The translations under genes were made by a program, and so were the position numbers. Below are positions 25,535 to 33,691 of a stretch of 64,000 nucleotides of DNA, piece after piece (the stretch's first letter is position 1; each line of letters begins with the position of its first letter). The notes beneath the pieces are model-generated. The model was not told the origin of the DNA and did not search any database. It worked only from the letters and a program-made list of their open reading frames with translations. The DNA lies in assembly GCF_900116385.1 (NCBI RefSeq), contig NZ_FPCI01000001.1, forward strand, positions 434,001 through 498,000, given 5' to 3'. The stretch comes from Pseudoxanthomonas sp. YR558 (GTDB taxonomy: Bacteria > Pseudomonadota > Gammaproteobacteria > Xanthomonadales > Xanthomonadaceae).

Positions 25535-26209
25535 ATGTCTGACCTATCCGAACTCGAACAACTGCTGCAGAACAATCGCGACTGGGCCGCCCGCATCAAG
25601 CAGGAGGATCCCGGCTTCTTCAAGCGGCTGTCGCAGCAGCAATCCCCGCGCTACCTATGGATCGGTTGCTCCGATTCGCGCGTGCCGGCCAACCAGATCC
25701 TCGGCCTGGATCCTGGCGAAGTCTTCGTCCACCGCAACATCGCCAACGTGATGTCGCATGGCGACCTCAATGCGTTGTCGGTGGTGCAGTTCGCCGTCGA
25801 CATCCTGAAGGTCGAGCACATCCTGCTGGTCGGCCACTATGGCTGCGGCGGCGTGCATGCCGCCATGACCGGCCTGCGCGTGGGCCTGGCCGATAACTGG
25901 CTGCGCCACGTGGCCGACGTGGCGATGAAGCACGCGGACCTGCTGGAGCAGGTCGACACCGAATCGCTGCGCCACGCGCGCCTGTGCGAACTCAACGTGA
26001 TCGAACAGGTCTTCAATGTCTGCCAGACCACGGTGGTCCAGGACGCCTGGGCGCGCGGACAGCCGCTGGCGATCCATGGCTGGGTCTACAGCCTGTTCGA
26101 CGGTCGCGTACGCGAACTGGGCATGGACGTCGCCGGTGCGGAAGACCTCCAGCCAGCCTACCAACGGGCCTTGTCGAGCGTGCCGCCGAAGGGAAAACGC
26201 AATGAGTGA
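25535..26209 (+). CDS. can: Beta-class carbonic anhydrase
   Basis: A 224-residue zinc enzyme interconverting CO2 and bicarbonate. Zinc ligands and dyad are intact: C45-S-D47-S-R49, H101 and C104 in HYGCGGV. Length and layout match E. coli Can. It lies inside the kynurenine run: 15 bases after the dehydrogenase stop, and its own stop overlaps the start of the deaminase gene by 8 bases. Inferred: it may deal with CO2 released by the ACMS decarboxylase two genes on, or supply bicarbonate. Confidence 0.93.
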   Translation: MSDLSELEQLLQNNRDWAARIKQEDPGFFKRLSQQQSPRYLWIGCSDSRVPANQILGLDPGEVFVHRNIANVMSHGDLNALSVVQFAVDILKVEHILLVGHYGCGGVHAAMTGLRVGLADNWLRHVADVAMKHADLLEQVDTESLRHARLCELNVIEQVFNVCQTTVVQDAWARGQPLAIHGWVYSLFDGRVRELGMDVAGAEDLQPAYQRALSSVPPKGKRNE

Positions 26210-26597
26210 GGTCGTCCAGGCGGGCGATGCACCGAAGCCGGTCGGCCGCTACCCGCATGCGCGCCGTGTCGGCGATCTTTTGTTCCTGTCCGGGATCGGT
26301 CCGCGCGACCCGGCGACGAATGCCATTCCCGCCGGCATCCAGGCGCAGAGCCGTGCGGTGTTTGCCAACGTGCGTACTGTGTTGGAGGCCAGCGGCGCCC
26401 GCTGGGAGGACCTCGTGGACGTCACGGTCTACCTGACCGACATGGCCGGCGATTTCCCTGGCTACAACCAGGTCTGGGCCGACTATTTTCCCGATGCCGC
26501 CGCCGCACCCTGCCGCACCACGCTCGGCATCACCGCCCTGCCCACGCCGATTTCCATCGAATTGAAGTGCATCGCGCACCTGCCGGAGCGTCGCTGA
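26202..26597 (+). CDS. amnD: 2-aminomuconate deaminase (RidA/YjgF family)
   Basis: A 131-residue trimer-forming RidA-type protein ([62 protein letters not shown]). Most RidA proteins destroy reactive enamines; in kynurenine and 2-aminophenol operons a paralogue deaminates 2-aminomuconate to 4-oxalocrotonate. The PCRTT segment carries a Cys-Arg pair, the Arg being the conserved substrate-binding residue of the superfamily. Its place between carbonic anhydrase and 3-hydroxyanthranilate dioxygenase genes supports the deaminase role. Confidence 0.88.
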   Translation: MSEVVQAGDAPKPVGRYPHARRVGDLLFLSGIGPRDPATNAIPAGIQAQSRAVFANVRTVLEASGARWEDLVDVTVYLTDMAGDFPGYNQVWADYFPDAAAAPCRTTLGITALPTPISIELKCIAHLPERR

Positions 26598-26598
26598 C

Positions 26599-27129
26599 AT
26601 GCTGCCCAACCCGCTCAACCTGCAGGCCTGGATCGAAGAACATCGCCACTTGCTGAAGCCGCCCGTCGGCAACAAGGTCATCTACGCCGGCGACTTCATC
26701 GTCATGGTGGTGGGCGGCCCGAATGCGCGCACCGACTACCATTACGACGAAGGCCCGGAGTGGTTCTACCAGCTCGAAGGCGAGATGGTGCTGCGTATCC
26801 AGGAGGACGGCGCCCCGCGCGACATTCCGTTGCGCGCCGGAGAGATCTTCCTGCTGCCCCCGCGCGTGCCGCACTCGCCACAGCGGATGCCTGATTCCGT
26901 CGGCCTGGTCATCGAACGCAAGCGACTGCCGCACGAGCAGGACGGGCTGATATGGTTCTGCGAGCGATGCAACCACAAACTCTACGAAGAATATTTCACC
27001 CTGCACAACATCGAGACGGACTTCCCCCCGGTGTTCGAACGGTTTTACGCCTCCCGCGAGCACCGTACCTGCACGGCTTGCGGACACCTGAACCCGGCGC
27101 CGTCCAAGTACGTGATGCCGGACACCTGA
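26599..27129 (+). CDS. nbaC: 3-hydroxyanthranilate 3,4-dioxygenase
   Basis: A 176-residue cupin that opens 3-hydroxyanthranilate to 2-amino-3-carboxymuconate semialdehyde. Active-site iron ligands are visible as H48 and E54 ([12 protein letters not shown]) and H92 (RVPHSPQ). The bacterial-type C-terminal rubredoxin-like site has both CxxC pairs, C121/C124 and C158/C161. Start at ATG 26599 follows the previous stop by one base. Confidence 0.96.
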   Translation: MLPNPLNLQAWIEEHRHLLKPPVGNKVIYAGDFIVMVVGGPNARTDYHYDEGPEWFYQLEGEMVLRIQEDGAPRDIPLRAGEIFLLPPRVPHSPQRMPDSVGLVIERKRLPHEQDGLIWFCERCNHKLYEEYFTLHNIETDFPPVFERFYASREHRTCTACGHLNPAPSKYVMPDT

Positions 27130-27172
27130 TCGCCGCCTTGCGCCGCGTCGTGCCGACGCCGGAGCCCTCGGC

Positions 27173-27184
27173 TACACTCCGGCG
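27173..27184 (+). promoter_or_regulatory. Leaderless-type -10 element before the ACMSD gene
   Basis: TACACT at 27173-27178 is followed by six bases and then the ATG at 27185, so transcription starting ~7 bases after the -10 would begin at the start codon. No Shine-Dalgarno is present. It suggests an internal promoter within the kynurenine run. Confidence 0.45.
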
Positions 27185-28195
27185 ATGCTGAAGATCGATA
27201 CCCATGCGCACTTCCTGCCTCGCGATTGGCCCGACCTGGCCGCGAAGTACGGGGACGTGCGCTTCCCGGTGATCCACCACGGCGACGACGGCCGCCACCG
27301 CATCTACAAAGACGGCAAGTTCTTCCGCGAAATCTGGCCCAAAACCTGGGACCCGGAAGAGCGGATCGCCGACTATGCCCGCTTCGGCGTGCAGGTGCAG
27401 GTCATCAGCACCGTGCCGGTGATGTTCAGTTACTGGGCCAAACCGCACCATGCGCTCGAGCTGCACCAGGCCCTCAACGACCACACCGCTGCGGCGTGTC
27501 GTGCGTACCCTCGCCATTACGCGGGCATCGGTACAGTGCCGCTGCAATCGCCGCGTTTGGCCGTGCAGGAGTTGGAGCGCTGCATGGACCAGCTCGGCCT
27601 GCAGGGCGTGCAGATCGGCAGCCACGTCAACGACTGGAACCTGGACGCGCCTGAGCTGTTCGAGTTCTTCCAGGCGGCCAGCGAACTCGGGGCCGCCGTC
27701 CTTGTGCACCCTTGGGACATGATGGGCGCGGCATCGATGCCGAAGTACTGGTTGCCCTGGCTGGTCGGTATGCCCGCGGAACAATCACGCGCGGCCTGCT
27801 GCCTGATCTTCGGCGGCGTGCTGGAACGCCTGCCGGAGCTCAAGGTGTGCTTCGCGCACGGCGGCGGCAGCTTCCCCTACACCATCGGCCGCATCGAGCA
27901 TGGCTTCAACATGCGCCCGGACCTCGTGGCCACCGACAACCCGCGCAACCCGCGCGATTACCTCGGTCGCGTGTACTTCGACTCATGGGTCGCCGACCCG
28001 CGCGCCCTGCACTACCTGCTCGACACCGTCGGCCACGAGCGCGTGATGCTGGGTACCGACTACCCGTTTCCGCTGGGCGAACAGGAGCCCGGCGCCGGCA
28101 TTGCCGCGCTCGGCCTCGACGAAACCCAGCAGGCGCGCCTGTACCACGGCACCGCGCTCGAATGGCTGGGCCTGGCCGCCTCCCGCTTCGCATGA
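27185..28195 (+). CDS. nbaD: 2-amino-3-carboxymuconate 6-semialdehyde decarboxylase
   Basis: A 336-residue amidohydrolase-fold decarboxylase that removes CO2 from ACMS, steering flux away from quinolinate. The metal-binding HxH is at IDTHAHFLP (residues 7 and 9); further ligands are in AAVLVHPWDMM (about 177) and VMLGTDYPFPLG (Asp at about 293). The central CFAHGGGSFPYTIGRIEHG is a family hallmark. It follows the dioxygenase gene after 55 bases and has its own possible leaderless promoter. Confidence 0.96.
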   Translation: MLKIDTHAHFLPRDWPDLAAKYGDVRFPVIHHGDDGRHRIYKDGKFFREIWPKTWDPEERIADYARFGVQVQVISTVPVMFSYWAKPHHALELHQALNDHTAAACRAYPRHYAGIGTVPLQSPRLAVQELERCMDQLGLQGVQIGSHVNDWNLDAPELFEFFQAASELGAAVLVHPWDMMGAASMPKYWLPWLVGMPAEQSRAACCLIFGGVLERLPELKVCFAHGGGSFPYTIGRIEHGFNMRPDLVATDNPRNPRDYLGRVYFDSWVADPRALHYLLDTVGHERVMLGTDYPFPLGEQEPGAGIAALGLDETQQARLYHGTALEWLGLAASRFA

Positions 28196-28253
28196 TCCCG
28201 ACTTCCGTCCCGGTGCATCGCCACCGGCTTCGTTCCGCCTGAACTGACTTTCC

Positions 28254-29528
28254 ATGACCGACCCGCTGTCCCGCACCCACATCATCGCCCTGGACGCCGC
28301 CGATCCGCTGCGCGCGCTCCGCAACGAATTCCTGATCCCGCGCCACAAGCACAACGACCAGATCTACTTCTGCGGCAACTCGCTGGGCCTGCAGCCCCGA
28401 GGGGCGCGCGGGTACATCAACGAAGTGATGGACAAGTGGGCGAACGAAGCCGTCGAAGGCCATTTCACCGGCAGCGCCCAATGGATGACCTACCACGAAC
28501 TGGTGCGCGAACCGTTGGCGCGGCTGGTGGGCGCGCAGGCATCTGAAGTGGTGGCGATGAATACGCTCACCGCCAACCTGCACCTGATGATGGTGAGCTT
28601 CTACCGGCCAACCGCCGCGCGTCCGGCGATCCTGATGGAAGCCGGTGCGTTCCCCTCGGATCGCCACGCCGTCGAATCGCAGATCCGCTTCCATGGTTTC
28701 GATCCGGCGACCGACTTGATCGAACTGGCGCCCGACCAGGCGGACGGCACGTTCTCGATGGCCGCCATCGAACGCGCCATCGCCGAACACGGCCATCGCC
28801 TTGCGCTGGTGCTGTGGCCCGGCGTGCAATACCGCACCGGGCAGGCGTTCGATCTGGCGGAGATCGTCCGGCTGGGCCAGGCGCAGGGCGCCATCGTCGG
28901 CGTCGACCTCGCGCACGCGGTCGGCAACCTGCCGCTCGCACTGCACGACAGCGGTGTCGATTTCGCGGTGTGGTGCCACTACAAGTACCTCAACTCCGGG
29001 CCCGGCGCGGTCGCCGGCTGCTTCGTGCACGAACGGCACGCGAACACCGACCGTCCGCGTTTCGCGGGCTGGTGGGGCCATGAGAAGGACACCCGCTTCC
29101 GGATGGCACCAGAGTTCGTGCCGACGCCGGGCGCCGAGGGTTGGCAGCTGAGCAACCCGCCGATCCTCGGCCTGGCGCCGTTGCGCGCGTCGCTGGAGCT
29201 GTTCGACAAGGCCGGCGGCATGGACGCGATCCGGACCAAGTCGCTCAAGCTCACCGGCCTGCTGGAGGCACTGATCCAGGCGCGACTGTCCGATGTCCTG
29301 CAGATCGTCACGCCCTCGGACACCGCCCAGCGCGGTGCGCAGCTGTCGTTGCGCGTGATCGGCGGACGCGAACGCGGCCGCGAGCTGTTCGACTACCTGC
29401 TGTCGGTCGGCACCGTCGGCGACTGGCGCGAACCGGACGTGATCCGCATCTCCCCCGCCCCGTTGTACAACCGCTTCATGGACGTCCATCGCTTCGTCGA
29501 GGAAGTCGAGACGTGGCGCGGCTTCTGA
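28254..29528 (+). CDS. kynU: Kynureninase
   Basis: A 424-residue PLP enzyme that cleaves 3-hydroxykynurenine to 3-hydroxyanthranilate and alanine. The PLP lysine is K244 in WCHYKYLNSGPGAV. Other family landmarks are YFCGNSLGLQPRGA (about 41-54), MNTLTANLHLMMVSFYRP, VLWPGVQYRTGQ and the C-terminal RISPAPLYNRFMDVHRFV. Length is standard for the bacterial enzyme. The KMO gene follows after 15 bases. Confidence 0.97.
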   Translation: MTDPLSRTHIIALDAADPLRALRNEFLIPRHKHNDQIYFCGNSLGLQPRGARGYINEVMDKWANEAVEGHFTGSAQWMTYHELVREPLARLVGAQASEVVAMNTLTANLHLMMVSFYRPTAARPAILMEAGAFPSDRHAVESQIRFHGFDPATDLIELAPDQADGTFSMAAIERAIAEHGHRLALVLWPGVQYRTGQAFDLAEIVRLGQAQGAIVGVDLAHAVGNLPLALHDSGVDFAVWCHYKYLNSGPGAVAGCFVHERHANTDRPRFAGWWGHEKDTRFRMAPEFVPTPGAEGWQLSNPPILGLAPLRASLELFDKAGGMDAIRTKSLKLTGLLEALIQARLSDVLQIVTPSDTAQRGAQLSLRVIGGRERGRELFDYLLSVGTVGDWREPDVIRISPAPLYNRFMDVHRFVEEVETWRGF

Positions 29529-29530
29529 CC

Positions 29531-29546
29531 AGGAGGAACGACCTTG
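29531..29546 (+). promoter_or_regulatory. AGGAGG with TTG start codon of kmo
   Basis: AGGAGG at 29531-29536 is followed by seven bases and TTG at 29544. No in-frame ATG or GTG lies between this site and the FAD motif, so TTG is the start. A rare start codon with an ideal ribosome-binding site may set the level of KMO below that of KynU. Confidence 0.7.
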
Positions 29547-30914
29547 GGCGTTGACGGCACGCGGCACATCACCCTCATCGGCGCCGGCCTGGCGGGCGCG
29601 TTGCTGGCCACGCTGATGGCGCGCGCGGGATGGCGGGTCGACGTACACGAGAAGCGCGGCGATCCGCGGGTCAAGGGCTACGAAGGTGGCCGGTCCATCA
29701 ACCTCGCCCTGGCCGAGCGCGGACGCCATGCGCTGCGGATGGCCGATGCCGACGGTGCGGTGATGCGCCATGCGGTGATGATGCGCGGGCGCATGGTGCA
29801 CGCGCTGGATGGCCGCCAGCAGCTGCAGCGCTACGGGCGTGACGATTCCGAGGTGATCTGGTCGATCCACCGCGGCGACCTCAATATCACGCTCCTCGAT
29901 CTGGCCGAACAAGCGGGCGCGAACCTGCACTTCCACCATCGGCTCGACAGCGTCGACTTCGATGCCTCCGTTGCGCGCTTCGTCGATGATCGCGATGGCC
30001 GTCGCATCGAATCCGGATTCTCCGCGCTCGTCGGCGCCGATGGCGCCGGCTCCTCTCTGCGTGCTGCCATGATGGCGCGCGAGGACCTGGGCGAACGCAC
30101 CGAGTTTCTCGATCATGCCTACAAGGAACTGGAGATCCCGCCGGCGGTGGATGGCGGCTTCATCATGGAGCCCAACGCGCTGCACATCTGGCCCCGCGGC
30201 CACTACATGTGCATCGCACTTCCCAACGACGAACGCACCTTCACCGTCACGCTGTTTTTGCCGAACGAGGGCGACCCCAGCTTCGCCAGCGTTCGCACGG
30301 GTGCCGAGGCGATGGCGCTGTTCCTGCGCGACTTCCCGGACGCCGTGCCGCTGATCCCCGAGTTGGAGAAGGATTGGGAAGCCAATCCGGTCGGTTTGCT
30401 CGCCACGCTCTACCTGGACCGTTGGCATCTTGGCGGCCAAGCCGTCCTGCTGGGCGATGCCGCGCACGCGATGGTGCCTTTCCACGGCCAAGGCATGAAC
30501 TGCGCCTTCGAAGACTGCGTATCGCTGGCCCGCCACCTGCAGGCCACCGAGGACCTCGCCGCTGCCTTCGCCGCCTTCGAAGCCGAACGCAAACCCGACG
30601 CACTCGCGATCCAAGAAATGGCGCTCGAGAACTACGTGGAGATGCGCGACAAGGTCGACGACAGCGGCTTCCTGCTGCAGCGCGAACTCGAACTGGCCCT
30701 GCAGCAGCGCCACCCTGACCGCTTCGTGCCTCATTACACGATGGTCAGTTTCATGCGTATCCCCTACTCCGTCGCCCAGCATCGCAGCGAAGCGCAGCGT
30801 GCCTTGCTGGTGCGCCACACCACCGGTCGGAACACGCTCGACCAGGTGGACTGGGCGGCCGTGGATGCGGACGTGGCATCCACGCTCGCGCCGCTGGAGG
30901 ATGCGGCGCCGTGA
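29544..30914 (+). CDS. kmo: Kynurenine 3-monooxygenase
   Basis: A 456-residue FAD monooxygenase that hydroxylates kynurenine. The N-terminal FAD motif is IGAGLAGALLATLMARAG (about 12-29), followed by GYEGGRSINLALAERG (a KMO signature) and SIHRGDLN. The second FAD site is VLLGDAAHAMVPFHGQGMNCAFEDC (about 305-330). The last ~80 residues hold hydrophobic patches that anchor the enzyme to membranes in eukaryotes. The start codon is TTG. The stop overlaps the GTG start of sbcB (GTGA), tying a DNA repair gene to this transcript. Confidence 0.96.
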   Translation: MGVDGTRHITLIGAGLAGALLATLMARAGWRVDVHEKRGDPRVKGYEGGRSINLALAERGRHALRMADADGAVMRHAVMMRGRMVHALDGRQQLQRYGRDDSEVIWSIHRGDLNITLLDLAEQAGANLHFHHRLDSVDFDASVARFVDDRDGRRIESGFSALVGADGAGSSLRAAMMAREDLGERTEFLDHAYKELEIPPAVDGGFIMEPNALHIWPRGHYMCIALPNDERTFTVTLFLPNEGDPSFASVRTGAEAMALFLRDFPDAVPLIPELEKDWEANPVGLLATLYLDRWHLGGQAVLLGDAAHAMVPFHGQGMNCAFEDCVSLARHLQATEDLAAAFAAFEAERKPDALAIQEMALENYVEMRDKVDDSGFLLQRELELALQQRHPDRFVPHYTMVSFMRIPYSVAQHRSEAQRALLVRHTTGRNTLDQVDWAAVDADVASTLAPLEDAAP

Positions 30915-32350
30915 GCGCCAGCTTCCTCTTCTACGACCTGGAAACCTTCGGCGCCGATCCGCGCCGCAGTCGCCTGGCCCAGTTCGCCGCGATCCGCACC
31001 ACGCCCGCGCTGGATGTCATCGACGAACCGATCAGTTTCTTCGTGCAACCTGCCGATGACCTGCTGCCTTCCCCGGTCGCCACGCTGATCACCGGCATCA
31101 CCCCGCAGCGTGCCCTGCGCGAGGGCGTCAACGAAGCAGAGGCGTTCGCCCGCATCGCCGACGAGATGACGCGGCCCGAAACCTGCACCCTCGGCTACAA
31201 CAGCCTGCGCTTCGACGACGAGTTCGTCCGCCATGGCCTGTTCCGCAACTTCCACGAACCTTATGAGCGGGAGTGGCGCGGCGGCAATTCGCGCTGGGAC
31301 TTGCTCGACGTCATGCGGCTGATGCGCGCCCTGCGCCCGGACGGCATCACATGGCCCCGGCGCGAGGATGGCGCCACGTCCTTCAAGCTGGAGCACCTGG
31401 CTCTGGCGAACCATGTGCGCGATGGCGACGCGCATGAGGCACTGTCGGACGTCGTCGCCACCATCGGCCTGGCGCGCCTGATGCGACAGGCACAGCCGCG
31501 CCTGTGGGACTACGCGCTGCAGCTCCGCGACAAACGCTTCGCGGCACGCCTGCTGGACACCGTGGCGATGCAGCCGGTCCTGCACGTTTCGCAACGCTAC
31601 CCGGCCAGCCGCCTATGCGCTGCGCCGGTACTGCCGCTTGCCCGACACCCGCGCTTCGACAGCCGCGTGATCGTGTTCGACCTGGACAGCGATCCGGCGC
31701 AGCTCCTGACGATGTCGCCGACCGACATCGCTGATCGGCTCTACACGCCGGCCGCCGACCTGCCGGAAGGCGAGCAGCGCATTCCATTGAAGGACGTCCA
31801 CCTCAACAAAGCCCCGGCCTTGGTGGCATGGGCGCACCTTCGACCTGATGATCTGCATCGCATGCAGATCGATGCAGACCGTGTCGCACGTCATGCCGAA
31901 GCCCTGCGCCAGGCCGGGCCGGACCTGGCCGAGAAGGTGCGCCAGGTATTCGCAGGCGCACAGGAGTATCCCCCCGGCGACGTCGATGGTTCGCTGTACG
32001 ACGGCTTCCTTGCCGATGCAGACAAGCGCCGCTTCACCGATGTGCGTACGACGCCGCCCGCGCTGCTCGGACAATGGGATTTCGGCTTCCGCGATCCGCG
32101 CCTGCCCGAATTGCTGTTCCGCTATCGCGCCCGCAACTGGCCGGGCACGCTGGACGCCACGGAACGCGCCCGCTGGGACGACTACCGCCGCACCCGCTTG
32201 CAGACCGAGAGCGGTCTGTCCGAACTGAGCTTCGCTGCCTTCGACCAGGAACTCGCCACGTTGCGGACCGCCCACGCAGGCGATGGGCCACGCCTGGCGT
32301 TGCTCGACCATCTGCAGCAGTGGCGCGACGACCTGGGCGAGACCCTCTGA
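30911..32350 (+). CDS. sbcB: Exodeoxyribonuclease I
   Basis: A 479-residue DEDD-superfamily 3'-5' single-strand exonuclease. Exo I motif is FLFYDLETFGADP (D and E of DxE at about 10 and 12), Exo II has NSLRFDDEFVRHGLF, and Exo III is GDAHEALSDVVATIGLA. The SH3-like and helical C-terminal regions have PLARHPRFDSRVIVFDLDSDP and the late RYRARNWPGTL, both typical of ExoI. Start GTG 30911 overlaps the kmo stop, so it is read from the kynurenine transcript unless an internal promoter exists. Confidence 0.96.
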   Translation: MSASFLFYDLETFGADPRRSRLAQFAAIRTTPALDVIDEPISFFVQPADDLLPSPVATLITGITPQRALREGVNEAEAFARIADEMTRPETCTLGYNSLRFDDEFVRHGLFRNFHEPYEREWRGGNSRWDLLDVMRLMRALRPDGITWPRREDGATSFKLEHLALANHVRDGDAHEALSDVVATIGLARLMRQAQPRLWDYALQLRDKRFAARLLDTVAMQPVLHVSQRYPASRLCAAPVLPLARHPRFDSRVIVFDLDSDPAQLLTMSPTDIADRLYTPAADLPEGEQRIPLKDVHLNKAPALVAWAHLRPDDLHRMQIDADRVARHAEALRQAGPDLAEKVRQVFAGAQEYPPGDVDGSLYDGFLADADKRRFTDVRTTPPALLGQWDFGFRDPRLPELLFRYRARNWPGTLDATERARWDDYRRTRLQTESGLSELSFAAFDQELATLRTAHAGDGPRLALLDHLQQWRDDLGETL

Positions 32351-32416
32351 CGCCCTCCCGCCAGGGTGCAGCCGTCTTCGAGGACAGCCTTGTCGGCCAT
32401 TTGACACCGGGGTGAC

Positions 32417-32428
32417 TACAATCCACGC
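32417..32428 (+). promoter_or_regulatory. Leaderless-type promoter of the DUF2461 gene
   Basis: TACAAT at 32417-32422 is followed by six bases and the ATG at 32429, leaving no room for a leader. A perfect TTGACA at 32401-32406 is only 10 bases upstream of the -10, too near to act as its -35. Confidence 0.45.
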
Positions 32429-33115
32429 ATGGCCACCTACTTCTCAGATGCCAGCTTCAAGTTCCTGCGCGGGCTGGCACGACACAACGACAAGACCTGG
32501 TTCAACACGCACAAGGCGAAGTACGAGGAGCATGTCCGCCAACCGTTCCTGCGTCTGCTGACCGATCTCCAGCCCGACCTCGCCGAGGTCAGCCTGCATT
32601 TCCGCTCGGACCCCAAGACCGTGGGTGGTTCGCTGTTCCGCATCTATCGCGATGCGCGGTTCTCGAACGACAAATCGCCGTACAAATCCTGGCAGGGCGC
32701 GCGCCTGTTCCACGAGCGTCACAAGCAAGTACCTGCGCCCTCGTTCTACCTGCATCTGCAGCCGGGCGAATGCTTCGTCGGCGCTGGCCTGTGGCATCCC
32801 GAGCCCGACACGCAACGCCGGGTGCGGCAATTCATCCTGGACAATCCGGGCAGCTGGAAGAAGGCCGCGCACGACGCACCCTTCCGCCGTCGTTTCGAGT
32901 TCGAAGAGAGCGAAAAGCTCGTACGCCCGCCGCGCGGGTTCCCCGCCGACTTCGAGTTCATCGAGGACCTGAAGCACCGCAACTTCGTGTTCTGGCGCTC
33001 GCTCGATGATGCGACGATGACCGGCCCTCGCCTGCGGCAGACCGTCGCCGGCGACCTCAAGGCACTGGGGCCGTTCGTAGACTATCTGTGTGCCGCGCTG
33101 GACCTGGAGTTCTGA
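32429..33115 (+). CDS. DUF2461 (TIGR02453) family protein
   Basis: A 228-residue protein matching DUF2461: FSDASFKFLRGLARHNDKTWFNTHKAKYEEHVRQPF at the N terminus, GGSLFRIYRDARFSNDKSPYK in the middle, and SFYLHLQPGECFVGAGLWHPEP. The family is widespread and its function unknown; no signal peptide or membrane segment is present. It is probably transcribed alone from the leaderless promoter and may continue into the next gene 16 bases on. Confidence 0.9.
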   Translation: MATYFSDASFKFLRGLARHNDKTWFNTHKAKYEEHVRQPFLRLLTDLQPDLAEVSLHFRSDPKTVGGSLFRIYRDARFSNDKSPYKSWQGARLFHERHKQVPAPSFYLHLQPGECFVGAGLWHPEPDTQRRVRQFILDNPGSWKKAAHDAPFRRRFEFEESEKLVRPPRGFPADFEFIEDLKHRNFVFWRSLDDATMTGPRLRQTVAGDLKALGPFVDYLCAALDLEF

Positions 33116-33131
33116 CCCGGAGGCCTTGCCG

Positions 33132-33674
33132 ATGAAGAAGTCGCTCGTGATCGGATTGCTGCTCGCCGCGATCATCGGCGTCGCCAGCTACGTCGCCGCT
33201 GGCCCCTACCTGGCCATCCATGGCATCCGCACCGCGTTGGCCGAACAAGACACCGGCCGGCTGCAGAAACACGTGGATTTCCCCGCATTGCGCGTCAACC
33301 TGCGCGCGCAGGTGGAAGATGCGCTGGCACGGCGCGCGGGTACCGACGTCGCCTCCAACCTGTTCGGCGCCGCCGCCCTGTCCATCGCCAACAGCCTGCT
33401 TGGCCGTGGTGTCGACACCCTGGTGACGCCGATGGGCATCGCCGCGATCCTGGAAGGCCGCGCGACGTGGAAACGTGCCATCGGCGAGACGGTCGGTGGC
33501 GACACGTACGCGCCTGCCGTCCCGGCCGATCCGCTCAAGGAAGCGACGCACCGGTACGAATCGCTGTCCCGGTTCACCGCCACCATCCGTGATGCCGAGG
33601 GCGACCCCGTCGTGTTCGTCTTCACCCGCCAGGGCCTGCGTTGGCGCCTGACGGATATCCGACTGCCGCTGTAG
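33132..33674 (+). CDS. DUF2939 family membrane-anchored protein
   Basis: A 180-residue protein. The N terminus (MKKSLVIGLLLAAIIGVASYVAAGPYLAI) is a signal anchor or signal peptide. The remainder matches DUF2939: PYLAIHGIRTALAEQDTGRLQKHVDFPALRVNLRAQ is the recognisable segment, with VTPMGIAAILEG further on. Function unknown; probably periplasmic face of the inner membrane. It sits 16 bases after the DUF2461 stop and ends 17 bases before the convergent 5'-nucleotidase stop. Confidence 0.85.
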   Translation: MKKSLVIGLLLAAIIGVASYVAAGPYLAIHGIRTALAEQDTGRLQKHVDFPALRVNLRAQVEDALARRAGTDVASNLFGAAALSIANSLLGRGVDTLVTPMGIAAILEGRATWKRAIGETVGGDTYAPAVPADPLKEATHRYESLSRFTATIRDAEGDPVVFVFTRQGLRWRLTDIRLPL

Positions 33675-33691
33675 CGCGAACTCCCCGAACG

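Noticed and set aside
27906..30818. Very long antisense frame over kynU and kmo (and similar ones at 36963-40559 and 41938-45921)
   Set aside because: All lie opposite well-recognised enzymes or pumps; their translations are His/Arg/Gln-rich low-complexity strings with no motif.
32401..32422. TTGACA-TACAAT as a normal sigma-70 promoter for DUF2461
   Set aside because: The spacing is 10 bases, far from the required 16-18.
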